64,000 bases of DNA from Akkermansiaceae bacterium (lineage in GTDB: Bacteria > Verrucomicrobiota > Verrucomicrobiia > Verrucomicrobiales > Akkermansiaceae). The notes under the pieces are model-generated. The model had not been told where the DNA came from. It saw only the letters and a list, made by a program, of their open reading frames with translations, and did not search any database. Location of the stretch: contig CAJIZY010000009.1 in assembly GCA_905181965.1 (NCBI GenBank), positions 310,001-374,000 on the forward strand. Reading direction: 5' to 3'. Made by a program: the position numbers and the translations under genes. This document shows, in pieces, positions 33,331-44,900 of the stretch (the first letter of the stretch is position 1; every line of letters starts with the position of its first letter).

Positions 33331-35065
33331 ATGCCGGACGTAACCCGAGAATCACTAGTAAACACACTTGAGGAAATTGCCCTCTTGCTGGAGCTCAAAG
33401 GTGAAAATCCATTCAAGACAAGGGCCTATCGAAATGGTGCCGAAGTGGTGCAAAACTTTGATGGCAACATCGTTGAACGCGCTGCTGAAAACGATCTCAA
33501 AGGAATCAAAGGAATCGGTGATGCCCTTCAACAAAAACTGCATGAGTTAGCGTCGACCGGAAAGCTGGAATTAGGTCTAGCATCAATTAAACATTGACTG
33601 CCTTTCCCTTTTTGAGCTTTTTGAACTCCAGGGACTCGGTCCCAAAAAAATTAAAGCCCTTTATGACAAACTTGGAATATCTTCGATTGCCCAACTCAAG
33701 GAAGCTTGTCAAGGAGCTGAAATTGCCAATCTTTCAGGCTTCGGATCCAAGACTGTGGAAAAAATCCTCAGCGCTATCGAAAACCGAGCGAAATTCGCCG
33801 ACCGCTTTCGACTCGGCGAAGTGGCGCCTCTTGCAGAGACTTTACTCGAACGACTTCGTGATCACCCTAAGGTCAGTCGCTCCGCCATTGCTGGCTCCTA
33901 CCGTCGCGCCAAAGAAACTCTCCACGACCTCGACTTCCTAGTTGCAACTAAAGAACCTGCTGAGCTTACTAAATTCTTCAGTGACTTCCCTGAGGTCCAC
34001 GAAATCATTGCTCAGGGAGAAACAAAGGCATCGGTTCGTCTAGACAACGGGCTTCAATGTGATCTCCGTGCTGTCAGCAATAACCATTTTCCTTTCGCTC
34101 TCCAGTATTTCACCGGCAGCAAAGAGCACAATGTCGCCCTTCGTTCACTGGCTTTAAAAAAGGGATTGTCTCTTAATGAATATGACTTCACTGGCGAAGG
34201 AGAGATCCCTAAAGTTGAGGGAGAAATTGATATCTACCAAGCTTTGGACCTCGATTGGATCGCACCCGAGCTCAGAGAAAATCGGGGTGAAATTGAGGCT
34301 GCGTGCGAAGCAAACCTCCCAGAACTTGTCAAACTCACCCAACTCCGGGGAACATTTCATAACCACACTATTGCTTCCGACGGAAAAAACACTCTTGAGG
34401 AGATGGCCACTGCCGCGCAAGACCATGGCCTTCAATATTTAGGGATTGCCGACCACTCCAAGTCATCCTTCCAAGCGAATGGACTGAATGAACTCCGCTT
34501 ACGTGAGCAGATCTCAGAAATCAGAGCTCTGAATGAACAATTCGATGACTTTGCCCTGATCGCCGGAAGCGAAGTAGATATTTTAAAAGATGGGTCACTG
34601 GACTTCGATGACGATCTTCTCCAAGAATTAGACTATTGCGTCGCCTCGGTGCACAACTCTTTTACATTGGATGAGGACACGATGACCAAGCGAATCATTC
34701 GTGCGATGGAAAACGAGCACGTTACGATGTTGGGGCACGTCACCGGCCGCCTCTTGCTCAAGCGTGACCCCTATGCCGTAAACATCGAAAAAATCATCGC
34801 TTGCGCATCCGAAACTCGAACTGTCATCGAACTCAATTGTAGCCCCTATCGGCTAGACATGGATTGGCGTTGGTGGAAAAAAGCGAGGGAAAAAAATGTC
34901 CTCTGCTCCATCAACCCTGATGCCCATCGCATCGAACAATTACAGTTCTTAGCCTATGGCGTGCGACTCGCTCGCAAAGGATGGCTACGCCGGGAAGACG
35001 TTCTGAACTGTCAGTCACTTACCGAAATCCAAGCTTGGTTGAAATTGCCTAAATCAATGCGATGA
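33331..35065 (+). CDS. polX: DNA polymerase/3'-5' exonuclease PolX (one frame break)
   Basis: Family X repair polymerase fused to a PHP exonuclease domain, ~575 residues when joined. N-terminal 8-kDa-like HhH region (L-E-L-K-G-E-N-P-F-K-T-R-A-Y, then I-K-G-I-G-D-A-L), second HhH G-L-G-P-K-K, palm with G-S-Y-R-R-A-K-E-T-L-H-D-L-D-F-L (the D-x-D metal site), and PHP motifs G-T-F-H-N-H-T, I-A-D-H-S and N-P-D-A-H-R. The frame is broken at about 33578-33592, between T-G-K-L-E and D-C-L-S-L-F-E-L. The start is taken as the ATG at 33331, directly after AAAGGAG. The stop overlaps the lipB start (ATGA). Likely role: base excision or gap-filling repair. Confidence 0.9.
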
Positions 35066-35688
35066 ACGCCCTAACGTTTCGAGATCTTGGAACCGATTTA
35101 GATTTTCAAGAGGTTTGGGATCTTCAAGAAGATCTTGTGCAACGTCGCCGGGATCAAGAAATTGAGGACACCATTCTTTTCCTCGAGCATGCTCCTGTTT
35201 ACACGATCGGCCGGACTCGTGACACATCCAGCTTGAGAGCCCACAAACATCTCCCTCATCAAGTCGTTGAAATCAACCGTGGTGGACAAGGAACTTTCCA
35301 TGGCCCGGGTCAGCTTGTTGGCTATGCTATTCTCGATCTTACCGAACGTATAAAGGATCTTCACCTTCATCTTAGAAATCTGGAAGAGGCCATAATTATT
35401 TCTCTCGAAATTCTTGGCATCCCCGCGGTTCGAAGAGAAGGACAAACCGGAGTCTGGGTCGAAGATCGGAAAATCGCTTCGCTGGGAGTCGGTGTCCGCT
35501 CATGGATCACCCTTCATGGGCTTGCCTTGAACGTCCAAAAAACATCACTCGCGCCATTTCAGATGATCACCCCTTGCGGCATTGATGGCGTTGCCATGAC
35601 CTGTATCGAAAGTGAAATAAATCGTCCTATCTCAATGAAGGAAGTTAAAAAACTCATGACTGAGTCCCTCCAGAAGATTTTCCACTAA
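35062..35688 (+). CDS. lipB: Lipoyl(octanoyl) transferase
   Basis: Transfers octanoyl from ACP to lipoyl domains of 2-oxoacid dehydrogenases, first step of lipoate synthesis. 208 residues with the family motifs F-L-E-H-A-P-V-Y-T-I-G-R, G-G-Q-G-T-F-H-G-P-G-Q-L-V-G-Y, K-I-A-S-L-G-V-G-V-R (catalytic Lys) and T-P-C-G-I-D-G-V-A (catalytic Cys). Full length, frame intact. Starts inside the polX stop (ATGA), so it is translationally coupled to it. lipA is not in the window. Tail-to-tail with the ATPase gene. Confidence 0.95.
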   Translation: MNALTFRDLGTDLDFQEVWDLQEDLVQRRRDQEIEDTILFLEHAPVYTIGRTRDTSSLRAHKHLPHQVVEINRGGQGTFHGPGQLVGYAILDLTERIKDLHLHLRNLEEAIIISLEILGIPAVRREGQTGVWVEDRKIASLGVGVRSWITLHGLALNVQKTSLAPFQMITPCGIDGVAMTCIESEINRPISMKEVKKLMTESLQKIFH

Positions 35689-35705
35689 TTTAGGTCGTCA
35701 ACATC

Positions 35706-37247
35706 TTACCTCTCGCGAAATTTGCGAAGTAATTCGTCGATACTGTCACTGTCATCGGAACCAGCTTTCGAAGAAATTTCGTCTTCGTTAGCAGAAGCCG
35801 GAATCGAGGTTCCGCTAGTCTCCTCTCCCCCAAACTTGGAGGAATCAGCAAGCCGAAAAGGACTTTCGAATGAAGTATGCAAGGGTGGTACGGGAGGAAG
35901 ACGAACAGAATCACTTTCCTGGCGAATCCGCTGAACTAAAAACTTACGGGGAATCGCAATCCTTCGAACAACTTTTGGGGGATACTTATTCTTTACAATC
36001 GGATTGGCAAATGGAACGTCAGGCCTACCCGATTCCGTCAAATCAGTCTCAACAACCTTCTCCGATGAAAATTCAGCGAAACCAATATCCTTAGTTTGAC
36101 GTAAGTTACCATCGAGCGTCTCTTGCTGTTCCGCTACAAGTTTTTCTGATGTCGACTGCGCATCTACGACATCGCGTGCAGCTCGCAGAATAGCTCTTGG
36201 ATATAAATCCCCATCATTTAAGTCGAGCTTTTGACGGAGGTCCTTTACGCCACCAGCGTGGCGAATTCTCAAGAGCGCTGAGACATCCCTCTCCTCAAGG
36301 GGCTGCAATCGAATTACCGAATCTTCAAAACGATCCTGCATACCAAGTGGAATCCTGCGAGAAAAAGTAGATTCCCAAACATCATCATTCACTGAAAAAA
36401 TTACCTTAATGCGAGGCGCTGCCTGCCTAAGACCGATAATCGTATTTGCGACCCGAAGGGCCGCTTCACTATCGCAAAACAAACCATCCATCTCATCTAC
36501 AACCAAAACAATATTCTCGGTTATTGTCATTAATTTCAAAAAAGACGTAAGCGCTCCATGACAGCTGATTCCATCCTTTAATTGGCCTCCTTCTCTACCA
36601 ATCTCATTCAGAAACCTCTGATTTCTATTCTGCTCCTCAACGGGCGCCATAGCGAACTCTGACAAGGCAGCAAACCATTGTGACAGGTCACTTGTCACCC
36701 CCCCACACTTTTGCCCAATGACCGATACAAACCGGGGCGAGAGAGCAAGAAATTGATTCCGGACCCACTGTGCAACAGCCGCTGAGTCCTTATGAAAATC
36801 AAAAACTTGCTCTGGACTTTCACGAAGACTTCGCAGCGACTCTGTTCGATTTGGGCTCGGAACCTCGCCTGATTCCACCAGCGGGATCAAGGCATTTGCC
36901 AAAATACGGCGCACACTAAAATCTAATCTGGTAAGATTTCTTTTACCCGGCAGCACCGAAGCAAACTGATCAAGAAGCCGCACCAAAATATCTTTCTCAT
37001 TGATTCTCGAATCGGCTGAAAGATCAATCGGGACCATCACACAAACACCCTGCATTTCTTCTCGCAATCGGGAAAGAAGCATAGTTTTCCCATAGCCTGC
37101 CCGGGGAGCACGAAGAGAAACCAGAACACCCTCCTCGCCACTTATTAGCCCTTTCAATTGTTCAAACTTGTCCCCATGCAAATCTTTGACAAGCGGGCTT
37201 ATCGGACCCTCGAACGATTCAAAGTTAGAAGTGAAAGGATTATTCAT
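35706..37247 (-). CDS. AAA/Orc1-type ATPase of the secretin locus, unassigned
   Basis: 513 residues, no membrane segment. A P-loop lies at about residues 46-56 (L-R-A-P-R-A-G-Y-G-K-T-M-L, with an unusual residue at the first Gly position), and Walker B is I-V-L-V-V-D-E-M-D at about 248-256, followed by V-I-F-S-V-N-D-D-V-W as a sensor-like strand. This is the layout of STAND/Orc1-like or ExeA-like AAA ATPases. The last ~150 residues are low complexity, Ser/Glu/Pro-rich, ending in the conserved-looking S-I-D-E-L-L-R-K-F-R-E-R. It follows the AsmA-like gene by 52 bases on the same strand, third after the secretin. I infer a role in assembly or positioning of the secretin system; this is not proven. 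Confidence 0.6.
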   Translation of the reverse strand: MNNPFTSNFESFEGPISPLVKDLHGDKFEQLKGLISGEEGVLVSLRAPRAGYGKTMLLSRLREEMQGVCVMVPIDLSADSRINEKDILVRLLDQFASVLPGKRNLTRLDFSVRRILANALIPLVESGEVPSPNRTESLRSLRESPEQVFDFHKDSAAVAQWVRNQFLALSPRFVSVIGQKCGGVTSDLSQWFAALSEFAMAPVEEQNRNQRFLNEIGREGGQLKDGISCHGALTSFLKLMTITENIVLVVDEMDGLFCDSEAALRVANTIIGLRQAAPRIKVIFSVNDDVWESTFSRRIPLGMQDRFEDSVIRLQPLEERDVSALLRIRHAGGVKDLRQKLDLNDGDLYPRAILRAARDVVDAQSTSEKLVAEQQETLDGNLRQTKDIGFAEFSSEKVVETDLTESGRPDVPFANPIVKNKYPPKVVRRIAIPRKFLVQRIRQESDSVRLPPVPPLHTSFESPFRLADSSKFGGEETSGTSIPASANEDEISSKAGSDDSDSIDELLRKFRER

Positions 37248-37299
37248 CTCAGCACGCAGTATTAACTGCCAGAGGCAAATCCAAGAAGAAAAAACTAAC

Positions 37300-38929
37300 C
37301 TATTCGACGTTAAGTGGTTTTAAAACATCTGGATCTAATGGGGCTTTTTCTTCGAGGGGGTTGAGAAGATTTTCCCAGATCTTATCTTTTGAACCGTTAA
37401 CTGGATCGTCGACCTGAAGGGTCTTAGAATCCACACCAATCACCTGAAGAAAGGTATCGGTGGGCCGGTCAACTGTGCCACCGACGTCAAAGCTAAAAGT
37501 AACGAGCCCGGTTGTATCCGAACCTACTAGATGAGGGCTGGACTTGAAGCGTTCCTGACTAGAAAGATAGAAACGATTTATGGAAATTTTAAAACGCCCT
37601 CCAATTCTCCCATCATTTGCGATAAGCAAGCTACCACTTAAGGACACCTTTTGTTTCTCAGCACATTGAAAATTCTCCAATGCTACACCTTCCGGTTTCA
37701 CTCTCACCGTTCCAGTGATCTGCGAACTATTAATACCCTCGTGGAATTCCAGAAGATCCAAATTATGATTTGGGAATAAGGAATGGAGGTTCACCAAAAA
37801 TGGCAGTCGCTTTATTTTAGCGGTGCTTGCTTCTAATTTAATTTCGACTTCATCAAAGTAATCGTTCCCAACCGTAAACTGAACCTTCCCAGATGATGAG
37901 ACAACCGAACCACTAAAAAAGCGCGCTAGCCGCTTCCCTATCAAAGCTTCCATCGGGAATTGATTTGTTGAAATTTCAAGTTCCGATTCCTCCCCCGGTT
38001 CCATCAAGACCTCTCCACTCAATTTTAATTCAGATGCCAGAGAAACCCCACTTTTTGGAGGATGCTTAAGCGACAAAGCATTTAAGCTCAAGACACCGTC
38101 TTTGAAGCGCATCACCCCTTTGGAAACCGGAAAATCCTCCCAGCCGTCAGCTCGAAAATTTCCTTCATCAAGAGTCACCTGGTAACCACCATCTCCAGCA
38201 TAGGAAAAAATAGCATCTATCTCCCTAAAACCAATCGGAGCATCTGATCCAAAAAAAACATCGAGCGAATTACAGTAGTATTCGTCAAAATCGAATGGAA
38301 AATCCTCCTCATCCAGAGGATCACTTCCATCTCCGGCAGCCGAAGGCATAGCGAGCCTCAACTGCCCCTTACTCGCCCCTATTTGCAGCCCACTAGGACG
38401 GACTCCCAAATAATTCAAGAATCGGACATGCCCTTCGATATTATTTAAGGACAAATTCCGAACAAATTTGCTCTGATCCCATGTGAAATCGGCTTCCTTC
38501 ATGGAGACAGAAAACGGCATCCGCTTCAATCCCCTGAATTCAACCTCAGCGCCACTCCACTCGGAAGCTCTTTGTGCAAGTTGGTCACGATGACCTTTAC
38601 TATTTTGCATCAAGATCAAAAACAAAACGGTGAGGAATAAAACCAGGATAAGAGAAGCCCCAATAACAACCTTCACGAGGAGTCGCTTCTTCTCACGCTC
38701 GGGGTGATTCTCGCTTGTTTGCTCCGAGCGACGTCTCCGACGCTTCACTTTCCTAGCAATCGTGCCATCAGAGCGCGTCACCACTTCACCTTTAGCTTCC
38801 TTTGCACGCTCCTTATCGCGAAGCGCCTTCATCATTTCATCATCTGAATTTGCCTTTCTCTGGACCCAGCGGATCAGAATCTAACTTATTCTCTCCTTGG
38901 CTAGAACGAGGGGGGATGTTCGTGCTCAT
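37300..38929 (-). CDS. AsmA-like single-pass membrane protein (one frame break near start)
   Basis: About 540 residues. A cytosolic, very basic N-terminus (K-V-K-R-R-R-R-R-S) precedes one transmembrane helix (V-I-G-A-S-L-I-L-V-L-F-L-T-V-L-F-L). A long periplasmic beta-rich region follows with AsmA/DUF748-type features: F-R-G-L-K-R-M-P-F, L-S-L-N-A-L-S-L-K-H-P and G-T-V-R-V-K-P-E-G-V-A-L-E-N-F. The continuous frame starts at 38835, but an ATG at 38929 overlapping the secretin stop (TAATG) opens M-S-T-N-I-P-P-R-S-S-Q and runs to a stop near 38845. A single missing base at about 38851-38858 would join it to S-D-D-E-M-M-K-A-L. I take 38929 as the true start. Second gene of the secretin unit. Confidence 0.65.
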
Positions 38930-41351
38930 TAACGATCGCGGTAGGGTTTTCCTGCTGGATCGGTCAATTCGACGTTTACAAAGATGATCACAGCACGCTT
39001 CTCAACCGAAATCCCATTACTCTGAAAAATTCTTCCGACCAAGGGGAGTTCACCGAGAATCGGAATTTTGTCGTGAATTTCTTTTCGAATTTCTTTGATA
39101 AGTCCGCCCATGACCACGGTCTGCCCGTCTACGACTCGAACACTGGTGTTTCCGCGTGTTGTTCGGAAGAGCGGCTTGAGAATCGCATTCGCAGTGATCT
39201 CACCGAAAACGCTTCGGGTCGCCACCGTTTGATTTACAAAGTCAATGCTTGCGGTGTTACTTGAGCCAACGATGGGAGTCCCGTAATTGACGAAACCTTC
39301 GAAGTCAGTAACCACTGGATTCACCGAAACTTCGATAATCTTACGGTCTGGGCCAACCTGTGGAAGAACCTCAAGGGTAACTCCCAGATTTCGAGTCGTG
39401 AAATTTGTTGGCGTGGCAGGAGTTACGATCCCTCCACCCGAAACTTGATTCGGAATCTGAGGAGGCTCAAAGTCTTCGGGATAGGGAAATTCTATCACGG
39501 ACTGAACGATCGCGTTCTGACCAGATCGAGTCACAACTTCCGGACGAACCATAACATCGGCACCCTTCTTTTGGGAGAGCCCCCTCATTAAAATTTCGTG
39601 AGCGGAATTATCGATAATTCCTCGTAGGCTAATAATCCCAGACCCCCTCGTCCCTGAGCAATCCGGGGTGGACGGCAAACGAATATCCGCGCTTCCTCCA
39701 CCGGAACCGTCACTTGATAATACACCTGAGGCAGTCGGTGGCGACACTCTCTTCAGCAAAGCATCCAAACCTTCAGTAGTTCCAGCAAGCTGACCGCTCC
39801 GATTTCCTGAGGTGACTGGACGCCCCCCAATCATGTCAGCAATTGGAGAGCCCGTTCCCGTCGTTCCTCCCGAAAGAATACCATTGGCTCCAACATTAAA
39901 TTCGCCAAGCATCGTATCAAAATCAAGTTCATCGAGTTGATCTTGACCGATGTCTACAATTGTCGTCCGCACCGTCACGATCAAGGGCTCGTTTTTTGCG
40001 AGGTCAGCAACGATCGCCTCGATAAGCTGCATGTTCGCCACCGTATTCCGGACAATTAACATGTTAGTATTCGAATTGTAGGCAGCGCTAGACCCGTCCG
40101 GGAAACTCACCCCAAAATCCTGGAGTTTTTCTTTTGCTGAAAGCTTCTTTGCAATCAGCCCCCCTTCTTGATCATTGGCAGCAAAGGGGTCCTCATTCTC
40201 TTCGGCCTTACCGACCGCTCCACTTGTCAAAAAATCAGGTGAAACTCGAAATTCCCGGCGAACCAAAGTAGGGTCCGAAAATCCTGCAGCATTAATCACC
40301 ACCGCAAAATCATCCACCCGGAAAGTTGTGCCGGAAGCTTCGTTAACTAACTTTAAAACTTCTGCCAAAGAGACATTACGAAGGGTCAGGTTGATCCGAG
40401 AAGCACGAATTTTTTGAACCTCCGGCATGGACTCGTCCCCCAACTGGAGCAGGAAAGGAACTCCTTTTTGAGCTTCGTCCAATGTCATCTTGTCCGCTTG
40501 CACGGAAACGGCTCTCAAAAAATCGACAGCCTCATCGAGGGTTGCTCCGCTCAGGCGAACCTCAGGAACATTGATACTGTTCAACTTGGCTTGGATATTG
40601 GCCCTCTGGTCAATCGCTCCAAAATCATCACCCCCGACAATCGGAGCCCCGGACTGGGAGGCAATCTTCTGCTCCCAACTCGCGTCCACCTTCTTTAACA
40701 TCTCTGCCCGTGCCTGATCTCGGGCTGCCTCCGCGTAACCTGACTTCGCAGCGATCACCATCTCTTTTCCCCGACGAGCAGCCTTGTTGTATCGGTCGAT
40801 GCGTAGAATGTCTTCATAAGTCATGTAGGCTCGATCAAACTGCCCTAAATTATAATAGCTCTGCCCCTCTTCGAGAAGACTTTGAACTCTCGATACATTT
40901 TCACTATGACCGGTAGTTAAGCCTGACTCATAGCGAATCGGATCATCCATCTTAGACAAAAACGACTTAAGTTGGGGATTGTCTGGGTCAACGGTGAGGG
41001 CATCTTTGACCAAGGCCCGTGCATTCTTCACCCCGCCCTTCTTCATCAAATCCTGTGCTTGCACCAGGGAAGCCTGTGAAAATCGCTGAATGGCAGTCGT
41101 TCGCATGCCAACGATCGACTTGGCCTCTTTCGGAAGCTTCGAGAGGGCCTCGGCATACTTATCAATCGCCAATTTATAGTCATTTTCAAGATACAATTTA
41201 ACATCGCCCAAAGTGTGCCAGCATCGCGAGCATCAGCGGATCGGGCTGCGGCCTCGTTTAAAAGAACCGAATTTTGCGCAAGAGCAGAAGCTCCGCAGAC
41301 TAGAAGCCCGAACAGGAGACTGCGCTGAAGTTTGAGTCGAAGGTTACTCAT
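38929..41351 (-). CDS. Amuc_1098-type pilus/secretion secretin (one frame break)
   Basis: Outer-membrane secretin, ~807 residues when joined. From ATG at 41351 there is a signal peptide (S-L-L-F-G-L-L-V-C-G-A-S-A-L-A-Q), then a TPR-like helical part with Y-N-L-G-Q-F-D-R-A-Y-M-T-Y-E-D-I-L. N-domains follow (R-I-N-L-T-L-R-N-V-S-L-A-E-V-L), and the C-terminal secretin domain has Y-P-E-D-F-E-P-P-Q-I-P-N and the hallmark V-V-M-G-G-L-I ... K-I-P-I-L-G-E-L-P-L-V-G-R-I-F-Q. The frame breaks in the A-run at 41210-41212 (one base missing), joining D-A-G-T-L to G-D-V-K-L-Y-L-E-N-D-Y. Secretins form the channel of type II secretion or type IV pili. First gene of the unit; no pilM/N/O-like genes adjoin. 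Confidence 0.88.
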
Positions 41352-41942
41352 ATCGTAGGATTCATATTTATAGGGCCGATTGGCAGCCCCGATAAGCCGA
41401 AAATCCGGAAATATTTGCCAAATTCGCACAATTTTCGTCTCTCCACCTCCTCTTAGTAGATTTCCTCGACCTAGTTGGTCCAAAAAACCCTGCAAACCTG
41501 CTGCTAGCTCCCTGATCTCTTTTCCTCTGCGGTTGACAAAATAACATTTCTACTTTGCTGGTGATTTTAATTGTCAGAGTATTAACTGCAAAATTAAAGA
41601 AATAAGAACAATCAAAATTAGCGATTCTCACCTCTCTAGCTTCTCACAAAAATCAGTGCTACAAGATCGGCATTCAAAACGCCGAGATCGGCCAATCAGC
41701 TGGGATGACAACTTGGGGCGACTGGCCCAAGTTACCTTGCCTATGAAAAGCTCAGAGGCATATCCTTGATGAAGAGAATAAACCTCCAGAAAATTGTGAT
41801 TGGTAGCCCTTTGCCCATCCTGCTAATCCCATTCCCTCAAGAAAGACACTTAACTTCTTTCCCGTAAAACAAGAGCCATCCAAACGAATTTGTAAGGCCT
41901 CTCTAATTTGGAAAAGCTGCCTCTCTCCTCAATTTTAGCTCA
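41352..41942. other. Long intergenic region between divergent secretin and DUF1549 genes
   Basis: 591 bases, the longest gene-free stretch in the window. It holds a perfect 8-bp hairpin at 41710-41733 and a repeated AGATCGGC around 41663-41690 with CGGC/GCCG arms. A TTGACA at 41533-41538 lacks a matching -10. No open frame looks like protein and no tRNA fold was seen. It may carry promoters, a small RNA or a structured leader. Confidence 0.5.
41710..41733. repeat. Perfect inverted repeat (8-bp stem, 8-base loop)
   Basis: AACTTGGG at 41710-41717 pairs with CCCAAGTT at 41726-41733 around the loop GCGACTGG. No T-run follows on either strand, so it is not a simple terminator; it could be a regulatory RNA element or a protein-binding site. 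Confidence 0.6.
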
Positions 41943-44900
41943 ATGTTAAAGCATCTCCTCATTCTCATCCTTGTGGCTACTGCAACTGCAGGCCCCATAG
42001 GCTTCAACAGTCATATCCGCCCCCTCCTATCAGACCATTGCTTTAGCTGCCATGGCTTCGACTCAAACTCACGAGAAGCAAATCTAAGACTCGACACATC
42101 TGAAGGAGCCTTTGCTAAGCGAAAATCGGGATCGGCTATTCTTCCCGGCGATCCTGAGGGCTCACTCATCTGGAAGCGCATCACTTCCGATGATCCAGAT
42201 GACATCATGCCTCCGCCCGATCACCTATTGAGACTGGACGCTGAGGAGAAAAAACTAATTTATCACTGGATTAAAGAAGGAGCAAAGTACGAAGAGCACT
42301 GGACTTTCATACCCATAAAAAAACCAGATCTTCCAAACCTTTCCGCACACCCCCTCGATTCCTTGGTAAGACAAAAACTGAAAACCCTCGAACTGGACCT
42401 TTCCCCACGTGCTTCTAAAGAAACCCTAATTCGGCGACTTTCATTTGATCTCCGCGGCCTGCCTCCCACCCCCGAAGAGGTTTCGACCTTTATGGAGGAC
42501 AAATCCCCTCGTGCTTGGGAACAACTTATTGATAAATATCTCGCCGACCCGGCATTCGGAGAACGTTTTGCTTGGCCGTGGCTAGATGCGGCCCGCTACG
42601 CCGACTCAAACGGTTTCCAAGGTGACCGCGAGCGCACAATGTGGCCATGGCGAGATTGGGTTATCGATGCAATCAATCGTAACCTTCCCTACGATGACTT
42701 CACCATCTGGCAAATTGCCGGCGACCTCCTTCCTAAGGCCACCTTAGAACAAAGGCTTGCGACCGGTTTCCTAAGAAATCACGCCATTAACGGCGAAGGC
42801 GGTTCAATTCCTGAGGAAAATCGCGTCAACTACGTCTTCGATATGACGGAAACCGTCGGCACTGTCTGGATGGGTCTCACCTTTAATTGCTGCCGATGTC
42901 ACGATCATAAATATGACCCGCTTACCCAAAAAGAATACTATTCGCTCACAGCATTCTTTAATCAAACCCCGGTCAATGGCAGTGGCGGAGATCCGCAGAC
43001 CAAACCCGTTCTCGAAGTCCCCAGTCAACAACAAATCGATAAAGAAAAAGCGCTTCAGAGTGAGATCGCCAAAATCCAGATAAAGCAAAAGACCCTAGCC
43101 GCTAAACTTGCTCCCCAACAAAAATCGTGGGAAGAAGCCCAACGTCAAAAAAACTCGCAATGGACAAGCCTCAGAGCGAGTTCCATCACAGCGAGCGACC
43201 AGGGATTAAAGTTCGAACACCTCCCAGACCAATCGATTCTGAGCTCCGGGAGCAACCCGAAAAAAGCGACCTTGCAATTCACGGCACCACTTCCAATTGG
43301 AAAAATCTCTGCGCTTCGATTGGATGCTCTTCGCCATCCCTCGATGGCCAAAGGCGGCATTGCTCGCTCCGATAGTGGTAACTTCGTCATGACTGGATTT
43401 GAAGCTCACCTCATTCGCAAAGGTAACCCGATTCAGCTCCTTGATCTTGAACGACCCATCGCAACTTTTGAGCAGGGTTCCTACAAAATCACTAACGCCC
43501 TAAAGGCCGGAAATACGACGGGGTGGGCCATCTTCAATGGAACTTCAATTGATCGTGATCACGCAGCTTTATTCCATCTCAGTCAACCACTGACAGCCCA
43601 AGAAGGAGATCAACTCAAAATAGTTCTCCGCCACGATTCCCAGCATGACCAACACTATATTGGTCGTTTTAAAATTTCTGTGACGGACACCGCAAGGCCT
43701 TCACTCGAGAAAGATGACCAAAGTATTATACAACTACTCACAATAGCACCTAGCGAACGTAGTCAGGAGCAGGATCGAAGACTCACCACGGCATTCCTTG
43801 CAACTCGCAGTGCCTACCAAAATCTATCCACTGACATCACCTCCCTAGAAGCCCAAATTAGCACCATTAGGAAAGGAGCTCCGCGCGTTATGGTAATGGA
43901 AGATCGTAAGGATCGGAGAAAAACCCACATTCTGGCAGTTGGTTCTTATCAAGCGCAGGGAAAAGAGGTTGAAGCAAGGACTCCTGAGCTACTGCCCCCA
44001 CTACCGGAAAAAGAAAGTCACGACCGCCTCGACCTGGCCCGTTGGTTGGTTTCGCCAGATCACCCCCTCACCTCAAGAGTCACAGTTAACCGGATCTGGC
44101 AGGAACTTTTTGGTATCGGCCTGATTAAATCGCCAGAAGATCTTGGTGTGCAATCAGAGATTCCGATTCACCCCAAACTCCTCGACTGGTTATCCGCCGA
44201 TTTCATTCAATCTGGTTGGGATTTCAAAAAGCTAATCAAAACTATTGTGACCAGCGAAGTCTACCAACAATCCTCGAAGGTCGATTCCCTTGCTCTTGAA
44301 CGAGACCCCGAAAACAGGCTCCTTGCGCGGGCTCCCCGCTACCGCCTCCCTTCTTGGATGATACGGGATCAGGCTCTCGCTCTTTCCGGACGGCTTATCC
44401 GACAGCTCGGAGGAACCCCAGTTAAGCCCTGGCAACCACAGGGTCTTTGGTCTGAGGTGACCTTTGGTAAAAAGAAATATACTCCGGATACCGGCGACAA
44501 TTTGAGAAGACGCACCCTTTACACCTTCTGGCGCCGAATCTCAGCACCACCCATGATTTTCGACAATGCTAAGCGCGAGAGCTGTGAAGTCGGCACCTAC
44601 AATACAAACTCTCCCCTTCACGCCTTGGCAACTTTGAATGACCCACTTTATCTCGAAGCGGCGCGTGGAATTGCCTACCGGGCTCACGAAATCGGCCCAA
44701 ACTCTATCCTTAAAACCGCTTTTAAATTAATCTTCGCTCGTGACCCGAGCAAAGAAGAACTCATAATTGTCAAGCGCATGCATGAAGCGTCTCGCACTCA
44801 TTACAAACAAAATCCCACTGAAGCAACCGCACTACTTTCGATCGGAGAGCTTGCTATCACAGATCAAATGAAACCTCTTGAACAAGCCTCGCTCACCTCA

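Noticed and set aside
39640..39690. Odd secretin segment around P-D-C-S-G-T-R-G-S-G suspected of a cancelled frameshift
   Set aside because: Neither alternative frame gives a better match to secretins; it looks like a variable loop.
41533..41562. TTGACA that could be a promoter for the DUF1549 gene
   Set aside because: No acceptable -10 element at 16-18 bases, and it is ~400 bases from the next start.
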